From: Nigrospora sphaerica
Lineage: Eukaryota > Ascomycota > Sordariomycetes > Amphisphaeriales > Apiosporaceae
Reading direction: 5' to 3'
DNA length: 64,000 nt
NCBI GenBank assembly: GCA_018287875.1
Contig: JAGVVL010000013.1
Location: 3,286,001-3,350,000, forward strand
Part shown: one piece after another, positions 56,089 through 64,000 of the stretch
Numbering within the stretch: position 1 is the stretch's first letter
Layout of the letters: every line of letters starts with the position of its first letter
Program-made: the position numbers and the translations under genes
The notes under the pieces: generated by a model
Told to the model about the DNA's origin: nothing
Databases searched by the model: none
Seen by the model: only the letters and a program-made list of their open reading frames with translations

Positions 56089-57447
56089 ATGGATTCAACA
56101 GCACCGTCACCGGAGGCGCTGCCGGCTCGCCCGCCCGACAGCCAGACACCTCGCAAATTCCGCGACAGCTGCCACCACTGCGCAGCTTCAAAGCTGAAAT
56201 GCAGCCGAGAGAAGCCCACCTGCGCACGGTGCGCCAAGCGAGGCAAGAAATGCCAATACGTTTTATCTCGTAGGGCTGGCAGAGCGCCGACGACACGGCT
56301 CAAGTCGAGGAATACCGACTCCACATCTTCCACGATGCCGCCTGCTTCCGATTCTGCACCCGTCGCAGCGAAAATCGCACCGCATATTAAACCGGCACAT
56401 AAATCAGCTTCTCCGCAGTCACTATCACCAGCCACCAGCACTCACGTCCCGCTGACGCCGGCGACAGGGAGCTTCCCGGAGATGCTGCCGCCCCTGATGT
56501 CACCAGCAGGCGACTTGTTCCTTGAAGCGTCACCCACCGCGTTCGGCCACCAGTTCTTTGAACTCGAAGATGCGAATATGAGCTGGCCGGCGTACGACTT
56601 TCCGATGACGACGAGTTGTACCGATCCGGAATTCATGATGACGCCTCAGGATCCCAGCTCTTACATGACGCATATATCCATGTTTCCCACGCCTGCACCC
56701 ACCCTACCCGCTACGGACGATAACCTTGCGGAATTTACGCCGATACGTGGGTTTTACTCGTATGGCTCAAACAGCCAGGCTACGGCTACAGGTTACGGAG
56801 CTCAACCGCTTGGTACCGAAGAGCAGATACCAGACGCACGGTGCTCCTGCATGATTCGTTCACTAGGGATACTACAGCAGCTCTCTGCATCCACGCAAGG
56901 CCTCAGCGAGTTTGGCCGTCTGCAAATTGACGAAATCCTAGCCATCCAATCAATACTGGCCGAGAACAAGCAGCACATCCAGGCCAGTATAACCATGGCC
57001 GAGTGCCCGTGCTCCGAGGACGCTTATTTGCTGTCTTTTCTGGCCTTTATCGTGTTCAAGGTCCTCGACTCGTACCAGGCCATAGTGGGCAGCCTGGACG
57101 GCGCGGCTTCGCCGGCCAGCACCAGCCGCGATGACACCACGTCGCCCGTCCTTGGAGGGCAATCGGCCAAAGACGACAAGCAACTGCTCGTGGCGGCTCA
57201 GTGTATTTTGGGAGAGCTCCACCACGTACAGCGGCTGATGACCATGCTATCGCCCCGTCTCAAGACCCATGGAGCAGCGACAATGAGGGTGCGCGCCGAC
57301 GGCCCCGCTTGGGAATCGGGCAGTTACGAGAACAGGGATCCGACCCGGACTTTCTCTCCTAATCTGTTGTCACAATTGGAGCTGGACCTTCGTGGGTCTC
57401 TTCGGGCTTTTTCATCGAAGATCGTTGATATTCTGCGCCGCGGATGA
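56089..57447 (+). CDS. AflR-type Zn2Cys6 transcription factor
   Basis: Nuclear DNA-binding regulator. One exon codes for 452 residues. The Zn2Cys6 cluster is at Cys28, 31, 38, 45, 48 and 55, in the spacing C-x2-C-x6-C-x6-C-x2-C-x6-C, followed directly by YVLSRRAGR, which marks the AflR subfamily. A Ser/Thr/Pro-rich middle region follows. The C-terminal half contains the AflR-family domain: CSCMIRSLGILQQLSA, IDEILAIQSILAENKQ, CPCSEDAYLLSFLAFIVFKVLDSYQAIV, and LVAAQCILGELHHVQRLM. Relatives control polyketide and other secondary-metabolite clusters, but no biosynthetic gene is recognised on either side here, so the target is unknown. The nearest coding genes are 6.4 kb upstream and 4.6 kb downstream. 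Confidence 0.92.
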   Translation: MDSTAPSPEALPARPPDSQTPRKFRDSCHHCAASKLKCSREKPTCARCAKRGKKCQYVLSRRAGRAPTTRLKSRNTDSTSSTMPPASDSAPVAAKIAPHIKPAHKSASPQSLSPATSTHVPLTPATGSFPEMLPPLMSPAGDLFLEASPTAFGHQFFELEDANMSWPAYDFPMTTSCTDPEFMMTPQDPSSYMTHISMFPTPAPTLPATDDNLAEFTPIRGFYSYGSNSQATATGYGAQPLGTEEQIPDARCSCMIRSLGILQQLSASTQGLSEFGRLQIDEILAIQSILAENKQHIQASITMAECPCSEDAYLLSFLAFIVFKVLDSYQAIVGSLDGAASPASTSRDDTTSPVLGGQSAKDDKQLLVAAQCILGELHHVQRLMTMLSPRLKTHGAATMRVRADGPAWESGSYENRDPTRTFSPNLLSQLELDLRGSLRAFSSKIVDILRRG

Positions 57448-60400
57448 TATTATAGACGAGCTTTCGTTTCTAAATAGATCCCGAAGGTCTTTACCCGGCC
57501 CCCATTTTTCGTGCCTGTCCGGCTATGGTGGAGCTGAACCTGAGCGAGCTCTCCCCCCACGACGCTGACTGGAGACCGTTGCAACATTTGCAAGAATGCC
57601 ATTCTCGGGGTTCAAGATGGTACCAAAAGTCAGTCTTCTTTCCATCGTCTTTTACCTCGGCAAGGCTCCGGGGTAGCCAGACCGATGATGGATTCACGAG
57701 GAAGAAGGAATTCTTGGCGCTTGGGGCGGGCTAACTCGTCGGATCCGCGACGGAACTCACAAAGAGCCAAGCCGGTCGGCGTTTCGGCTCGCTTACCGGC
57801 GGCACCCCCGGGGGAAACATTGCTTAGGTAAACGGTGAGCTTTTCGTGTGTCCGGGCATGCAGCCGAGAATAAGAAGACCCTCCGTGGCACCAAGAGCAT
57901 ACAGGAACGAACCTATGCCCACAAAGCAAGGTGTCGACGCGGACGGCTATTCGACTGATCAAATCCACAGCCTTAAGGTGCTCGAAATGACCGACACAAT
58001 ATGGTGCGTCGGGTCCGGACCCAAATAATGGCGAGATCCGCGAGTCCGGTGTCTAGCGCCGGGCGCTACGATCGGCTTGTGTAATCGAAATATATTATCG
58101 GTCGCAATATGGGACCCGCGAACAGACAGCATGCATGGCTTGGCTCATCAGAAACATGCCGCTCGAGTGCGCCGTTGCCTGAGCCTTTCTCAGGCGCCAC
58201 TCATCACATCCTGCACCGCTTGAGTGTGGATGTTCAACCCCAGACACCAACAATAGTTTCGCCATGCACTTTGTTGCTCGTTTGCCATGTTGGGGCTTCC
58301 TCGTTCCCGCTAGTTCATTTTGCTGTCATCGCCGGGGCTCGACCCTGAACAGCAGATGCAAGAAAGACGAAGGACAAGCAACAACAACAAACCCAAACTG
58401 CAAGATACGTACCCAGCCAACCATGGGCCTATACAACCAACAGCCACTAGAGCTGGTTACTGAAGAGTAGAATGGAATGGCTGGTGGCGGGTGTGCGCCA
58501 CGAGTAGTAGCTGCCGCCCGCCCCAAAGCGATCCCACCCGCGTCCTTTCTTCATCTGACATGCACAAAAGGTGTTTTCGACTGCCTTGGCACTACTTACC
58601 CCGGTGAGATGTACGTGGCCCCCCAAATGCCGGTCTAAGGGCGCGCGGGTGCTGTCTTGGCCGCCTTTCTGGCTCCTTTCCCGGCGCGTCCCTCCTTTCT
58701 TCGGCGGTCCCCCGCCCACCTTTCTCACCCCTCCATAGGATTCGGGACACATCTTATGTCTCTTCAGGCAACTAACAGGCCTACCGACTTCCTGCCGAGT
58801 CGGTGACGTTTTTTTCTCTGTTTATCTGGCGGCAGACAAGAAGGCGCGGTGGAACCGATCAGGTGCTATTCACTACTCATCGGACTCGGCAAGTGCTCAC
58901 TTGACAAACAAGCACGCGGAGTGACGCGTATAATACCTACCTCATTGACACAAGGAAGCTTCCAGGACAACCCCTTTTACCCTTCACATTAACACGGTGG
59001 TACCGCGGCACGTACCCGCATCACAACGAGAGGAATATCCCTCGTTCTGTCGCACCGCCCACAGGCCTTACGAAAATTTCCGAGGGTGACATGATGAGGC
59101 GCGGGAGATCCTTCCGTACGAATTTGTATTAGCCGACCAAGCTTCGTTCTAGAGGGCGCTTGCGTAAGCTCCCCGTCCGCGTTTCTAGTCCGGGGCCACG
59201 GCTGACGACATGAAGACATGGGCCGGCCGTGGCATGGGGGTACCACACAACCTTTTAGCTACACGAAAGGAGAGCCAGATCCTACGGACGAGACCGCCGA
59301 CAAATACTGGGCGCCGGCATGCCTTCACTGGCGAACATGGTGGCTTGTACCGGGAGAAGGCTCGCAGGGTGATATTGTGGCTTGCTTCTGTTGAGCAAAG
59401 GTCCTCGCAACGGCCTGCTCTTGGAGGAAAGTGCCGCGCATGCTCAACAGCATTCGCGCTCTATCGGTCCTTATATGTGAAGGATATAACACCTACCAGA
59501 GAGCTTGGGTTTTGGTGGCCTCGGAAACGGGCCAAAAGGAAGCGGGGTGCAGGCGGTAATACGTGGGTGATGATCCCAGGTCAGCAACTTGGTCATCCTT
59601 TACAGCACCGTCACTCACGACAGTGCCTAGGCGGCGGACACCAGAGCATCCATAACCCGCGGTTTATATTAATAAAGACCAGAAGAAGTAGAGAGCTAAG
59701 GTAGGTACCTATTTAAGTACCTACCTACGCAATCATCTGCCTGCAAGTACGGACAGATAAGGCCGGAAGCGATAAGAGAAGCCCCGCCGTGACCATGCGA
59801 TATGAGAAGTACCTATTCCCCGGAAGAAGATTAAACGATGGTAACTATGGATAGCGGAGATAAACATATCGCTACCTCAAGTCTTGTTCTTTAAACGCGG
59901 CTCATGGAAGAAGGCCTATCAGCCAGTGAAGAAGCAGGCCTTAATGGACCCCCGTTGGCTTCGTAGCAGACGGGGCGCCGTGTAGTCGCGCCTAGCTCAG
60001 CCGCACCGCCAGGGACTTACCCAGCGTCATCATGGCGAAACGATGCGTGAAGCATTAAGAAAGGGCAAGAAAGCTTGGAGTTGGCCTCCCACCGCTTCCT
60101 AGCCAGGCTCTGCATTTTCCCATTGTCGGCTTAAGGTCCCCTGATTCAATCAGAAGTTCCCGACGCGGATCTCGTGGGATACCCGCCTGTAGCCCCAACA
60201 CAGGGTCTCCGGGGCCGGGCCCTTCAAAGTTGACAGTTCGTGTACCGCATACCGAAACACGTGGGCAGTCTGGCAAGTCTGTGGGACCCTGGGTATCATG
60301 ATCGACTGTCGATGTCTGCCACGAAAGCCAGCAACCGACTGCTCGGTTATGCGATACGCGACAGTCATTTGAGCATCTCCTCAGCAGTACACGGGAACAA

Positions 60401-62048
60401 GTTCTAACCCTAGCAGTTCAGGCGGCCCAAGTTGCCGCCGGTCTATTGACCTTTCTAGGTAGAATGACTGCGAGTCCATCTGATCAAGGCGTACCTCGCT
60501 TGGGCGTACGGCAAGGCACCGGCGCATCCCAACGTCGTTTTTATTTCCCCAGTGCGGGCAAAATCCACCTACCTACCTTGTGGTTCTGTTAACCCGGTCC
60601 ACTAACGAATTCCACATTTGAGCAGGAGAAATCCGTCGTACTCAGCGATGGGATCGAAGATAAGATGCGTCTTCGTCGCCTGCTTCAGGAACCCCCGCCC
60701 GCCCCCTTTCGTTCATGCGGACGCACGGCGAAGAACTAGGCGACCACCGGTAGCCTGGCGGCAATAACATATAAGTTCCTTTACCTCGCCGTCTTGTAAC
60801 ATGTCCCAGATTCCCAAGGCTGGTTGTTTTAGTGGCAACACACCCCTCGGGCATGTATTAAGTCCTTAAATCAGCTGGGTCCGAGTTCTAGCAAAGAATG
60901 GGGACCCAGGGCGAGGGAAGACCGAGGTTCGATTCCTCGACCGGCAATTGATTCATTTTCTGCCATTTCATAACCAATGCGAACAGAAGCCATCAGAGAG
61001 CCAAGGCGAGAAGGAATGATGGAGAGCGCGCTGAATAACCGCGGACAGCAGCTAAGACGCCCCCCATGTGGTCGCTCAACTCCATAAACATTGCGGGGCG
61101 GTATCGTGACCGCACAGGGCTCTCGCGTCAGGGACCAAGCGAAGGCCCTACTAAAGTCCTACTTGGTGATGCCGGTAACCCAAGAATACACGACCGCCCC
61201 GCTCCAGCACCAAGCACAGCGAAGGCCGCCGTTTCCCATACCTTTGCTGTCTTTCCCCGGGAATCGTGTCCGGCTCCCAACAGATGGTCGCCAAGATGTT
61301 CGGCCACCAGCGGAGCTCCATGGTGACGACTTGGATCATCATCCCGGCCCCAGGGATCAAAATTGCTGGCCGTTGTTAATCCCCAGCGTGGCTTTGCGCT
61401 TCGAAGCGGCGCCCTGGGGGCATGACCAAGTGCCTCGGCGTGGGCACAGTCGTTACAGCGAGTAAAACTCGCCCGGGACACCTCCATGGCGGTACAGGTA
61501 AGAGGGTGGAAACAGGCTTCTCCTCTTGAATTTGTTCCAAGAGCCGCCGGGTCGGGCTTTCCATTAACCCACCTTCCGGCCCACTGACGTCGAGTTGTGC
61601 CTACTTTTTATGAGCTGCAGGGAGGGATAAGGGGCGAATGAGAATCACGGCGGTATATGTAGCGTGCTGGTCGAACCGCACCGGAGGTTTCCCAGCGATG
61701 ATGGCATAGGGAATTCGTGCGGAGCCGCAGCGACGGCGTGTGGAGTAGAGGACGAGGGCGAGGAGGGGAACCCGAAGGTGGCCGTCGGGAGCGGGCAGTC
61801 CTTCCCCACACTTGCGACGGCGGCCTCGGTGACGCCATGTAATGACAAACCGAATCGAACACTCCAGCTCTACGTATATTTTCGGGGCTTGGTCGCTGCG
61901 ACTGGGCATCGAAGTCGGGTTTCGAAACCATTTTTACTTTTTGCATTTTCCCACTCTCGTCGACACCTTCTCAGCAACCCAGACCCCCTTCCCCTCCGAA
62001 ACCGGCCACAAAGTAAACACACCACCCGCCACCGCCGCCGTCGCCATT
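57448..62048. other. Gene desert, 4.6 kb
   Basis: No gene-like frame is recognised; the longest, 59210-59704 on the plus strand (164 residues), has no motif. A GTAGGTACCTATTTAAGTACCTAC imperfect palindrome lies near 59700-59727. A tRNA T-arm look-alike at about 60923-60939 lacks the rest of a tRNA. The last 400 bases should be the promoter of the alcohol dehydrogenase gene. Confidence 0.5.
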
Positions 62049-63245
62049 ATGGCGGACGACCAGCCCTTCCGCACACAGGCGCTCGTGGCGCGGGGCCCGA
62101 TTTCGGCGGGCCAGTGGGCGCTCGAAGACGTGGAGCTGCGGGCGCTGCGCGAGGACGAGGTGCTGGTGGAGGTGGTGGCGTCGGGCCTCTGCCACACGGA
62201 TCTGCACTGCGGCGACACGGCGGCCGACGCGGGCGTGCCCGCCGTCTTCTACCCGCGCGTGCTCGGCCACGAGGGCGCCGGCTACGTCCGCCGCGTCGGC
62301 GCCGCCGTCACCCACGCCCGCCCCGGTGACCCGGTCCTGCTCTCCTTCGCCTACTGCGGCGCCTGCCACGTCTGCCGCGCCGGCCCGCCCTCGCACTGCA
62401 CATCCTTCTTCGACGTCAACTTCATGGGCGAGCCCGTCTTCAGCCCGGCCGGCCGCGGCGCCGCCGAGGCCGACGGCGCCCCCCCCATCGCCGGCCGCTT
62501 CTTCGGCCAGTCCAGCTTCGCGCGCCACACCATCGCCGACGCCAAGTCCGTCGTCAACGTGGCCGGGCTGGGCCTGACGCGCGCCGACCTGAAGCTGCTG
62601 GCGCCGCTGGGGTGCGGGCTGAACACGGGCAGCGGCACCGTCGTCAACGTGGCTCGGGCGGGGCCCGACGACGCCGTCGTCGTCCTCGGCCTGGGCGGCG
62701 TCGGGCTCGCCGCCGTGCTGGCGGCCCGAAACCGCGGGTGCCGGGACATTGTGGGCATCGATCGCGTTCCGGGCCGCCTCGCCCTCGCGCGCGCGCTGGG
62801 CGCCACGGCCGCCGTCGACAGCAGCGGCCTCGGCACCGACGCTCTCGTCGCCGCCGTCCGCGCCGCCACCGCCGACGGCCTCGGCGCCACCATCGCCATC
62901 GACACCACCGCCCACCCGCCTCTCGTCGAGGCCGCCGTCGCCTTCACCCGCTACATGGGCCGCATCATCCAGGTCGGCACCGGCCTGCCCGACGCCCGCC
63001 TCTCGCTCCACATGCAGAGCTTCATGGTCAGCGGCAAGCAGTACTTCGGCGCCGTCCAGGGCCACAGCCGCGCACGCGACGACATCCCCCGCCTGATCCA
63101 GTGGTGGCGCGACGGCCGCTTCCCCGTCGAGAAGCTGGTCCGCTTCTACGCCTTCGAGAACTTCGCCGACGCCGTCGAGGCCATGCGCAACGGCTCCGTC
63201 GTGAAGCCCGTCATGTATTGGCCCGGGGAGGAGGAGGAGCAATAG
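62049..63245 (+). CDS. Zinc-dependent alcohol dehydrogenase (aryl-alcohol type)
   Basis: Medium-chain dehydrogenase that oxidises alcohols or reduces aldehydes with NAD(H), probably cytosolic. One exon codes for 398 residues. The catalytic zinc set is Cys48 (GLCHTD), His74-Glu75 (GHEGAG) and Cys189 (LGCGLNTG). The structural zinc loop has Cys103, 106, 109 and 117. The Rossmann motif is GLGGVGL (214-220), with Asp238 in GIDRV, which favours NAD over NADP. The sequence suits class III-related bacterial benzyl-alcohol dehydrogenases and their fungal homologues, which carry the FGQSSFARH segment present here. The frame is open upstream to 61842, but the ATG at 62049 fits the family start. It is very GC-rich at third positions. 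Confidence 0.92.
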   Translation: MADDQPFRTQALVARGPISAGQWALEDVELRALREDEVLVEVVASGLCHTDLHCGDTAADAGVPAVFYPRVLGHEGAGYVRRVGAAVTHARPGDPVLLSFAYCGACHVCRAGPPSHCTSFFDVNFMGEPVFSPAGRGAAEADGAPPIAGRFFGQSSFARHTIADAKSVVNVAGLGLTRADLKLLAPLGCGLNTGSGTVVNVARAGPDDAVVVLGLGGVGLAAVLAARNRGCRDIVGIDRVPGRLALARALGATAAVDSSGLGTDALVAAVRAATADGLGATIAIDTTAHPPLVEAAVAFTRYMGRIIQVGTGLPDARLSLHMQSFMVSGKQYFGAVQGHSRARDDIPRLIQWWRDGRFPVEKLVRFYAFENFADAVEAMRNGSVVKPVMYWPGEEEEQ

Positions 63246-63400
63246 GCGCGCCACGGTCGACAGCTACTAATTACACGTACCCAAGAAGGTACCTACCTGT
63301 TTCAAGTATTGTACATGGATTTATGCAAGCAGGCTCCCCCGGCTAATTTGCCAGGGGCCAGCTGCCATCCCCAGTAAAGTGACTCGCGCTAGAAAGACGG

Positions 63401-64000
63401 CTACGGCTCGGGCGCCTGCGGCACCAGTCCCTCGGCCATCTGAATGGCTCCCTCCATATCGTCTTTGTTGAACATGAACAAGCCCTGGATGGCGGCCGCG
63501 CTGGTCTGGTGGCCCGGCTCGAACAGCTTGAGCTCGTCCAGGCGCCGGAGGAAGCGCTCCCGGCCGGCCCCGTGGGTGTCGACCTCGCCGTAGAAGTTGT
63601 CCCACATCTGCGTCGCCTGGTACCGCGTCGCCTCGCCGATGCGCACGTGCATGTCCACGCGGCCGGGGCGGGTGAGGGCGGCGTCGAGGCGCTCCGGGTG
63701 GTTGGTGGTCAGGAAGGCGATGCGGTCCTCGCCGGCCGTCAGGCCGTCCAGCGCGTTGAGCAAGCCCGAGTGCGTGACGGTCGGGCCGCTGTAGCCGTCG
63801 GCGCCGCGCGGGGTGCGGTTCACGAAGGCGGCGTCAATATCCTCGAGCAGCAAGATGGTGCGCTCCGGGAGCTTGGCGAGCAGGAAGGCCAGCTTGTCAT
63901 CGGTCACGCCGATCTCGCTGAGGTTCACCATGGCCACGCTGTAGTCGAGCTCGCCGGCCAGGGCGTGGATGAAGGACGTCTTGCCGCTCCCGGGGGGCCC
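63401..64000 (-). CDS. BCS1-type AAA ATPase, C-terminal part (partial)
   Basis: AAA+ chaperone of the mitochondrial inner membrane; Bcs1 inserts the Rieske iron-sulfur protein into respiratory complex III. The frame enters from the right edge of the window, and 200 codons including the stop are visible. Motifs: Walker A GPPGSGKTS at the very edge, Walker B ILLLEDIDAAF, THSGLLNALDGL, sensor FLTTNHPERLD, and the arginine-finger region LTRPGRVDMHVRIGEAT. These are the Bcs1 pattern, including VTHSGLLNALDG. After that comes the family's C-terminal helical part. Filamentous fungi carry several Bcs1-like genes that are not all orthologues of yeast BCS1, and the N-terminal targeting part is outside, so the precise role is open. 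Confidence 0.9.
   Translation of the reverse strand, partial: GPPGSGKTSFIHALAGELDYSVAMVNLSEIGVTDDKLAFLLAKLPERTILLLEDIDAAFVNRTPRGADGYSGPTVTHSGLLNALDGLTAGEDRIAFLTTNHPERLDAALTRPGRVDMHVRIGEATRYQATQMWDNFYGEVDTHGAGRERFLRRLDELKLFEPGHQTSAAAIQGLFMFNKDDMEGAIQMAEGLVPQAPEP

Noticed and set aside
59210..59704. Plus-strand frame of 164 residues
   Set aside because: No motif; not supported by codon pattern.
60870..60950. Possible tRNA, from a CGAGG-TTCGATT-CCTCG T-arm
   Set aside because: No matching 5' acceptor (TGCCGGT), D-arm or anticodon arm is found at the proper distance; taken as chance or a very decayed relic.
61842..62048. Longer N-terminus for the alcohol dehydrogenase
   Set aside because: The frame is open, but the extra 69 residues have no family counterpart and the ATG at 62049 matches the usual start.
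49713..63245. A secondary-metabolite cluster around the AflR-type regulator
   Set aside because: No synthase, P450, methyltransferase or other tailoring gene is found next to it; the MFS and alcohol dehydrogenase genes are too far away and too ordinary to count.
61971..63254. Minus-strand open frame of 427 residues
   Set aside because: Antisense to the alcohol dehydrogenase; biased composition only.

Overview
This window looks like nuclear DNA of a filamentous ascomycete (Pezizomycotina), most likely a Sordariomycete. Genes are split by short introns (about 50-200 bases) with GTRNGT donors, CTAAC/CTGAC branch points and YAG acceptors. Coding DNA is GC-rich. Typical fungal families are present: a PhiA-like wall protein, a DOMON-cytochrome b561 protein, an AflR-type Zn2Cys6 regulator and 2EXR. 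One pogo/Fot1-class DNA transposon carries the C-to-T-at-CpA damage expected from RIP. The genus is not resolved.

Layout. 1-747 (-): 5' exon of a GH3 beta-glucosidase, running off the left edge. 1640-3717 (-): Dal5-like anion:cation symporter, nine exons. 5971-7902: transposon with 42-base perfect terminal inverted repeats, a TA target duplication and a broken transposase. 8180-8746 (-): PhiA-like secreted protein. 11803-13681 (-): 12-TM MFS porter. 14534-15720 (-): 2EXR protein. 16207-17541 (-): Dus4-type tRNA dihydrouridine synthase. 19264-21980 (+): kelch-repeat membrane protein. 22858-24459 (-): transcription-type cyclin. 25910-27541 (-): splicing factor Prp4. 28124-29977 (-): GH27 alpha-galactosidase. 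31320-31945 (+): small GFA/CENP-V-fold protein. 32863-36449 (+): a 1050-residue protein kinase whose lobes are split by three large insertions. 38235-39734 (+): AGC kinase of the S6K/Psk1 type. 43840-45453 (+): DOMON-b561 protein. 47349-49712 (+): MFS drug:H+ antiporter with a long cytosolic tail. 56089-57447 (+): AflR-type regulator standing alone. 62049-63245 (+): zinc alcohol dehydrogenase. 63401-64000 (-): C-terminal part of a BCS1-type AAA ATPase.

The genes do not form one pathway. Housekeeping functions (Prp4, Dus4, cyclin, AGC kinase, BCS1) are interspersed with nutrient and surface functions (two glycosidases, three transporters, PhiA-like protein, DOMON-b561). Several long gene-poor stretches occur, chiefly 3.7-6.0, 8.7-11.8, 39.7-43.8, 49.7-56.1 and 57.4-62.0 kb; the last two flank the AflR-type regulator.

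Exon boundaries were deduced by hand from splice signals, phase continuity and remembered family patterns, without alignment or transcript data. The most unusual object is the multiply interrupted kinase at 32.9-36.4 kb. I found no CRISPR, no convincing tRNA or rRNA, and no clear secondary-metabolite cluster.
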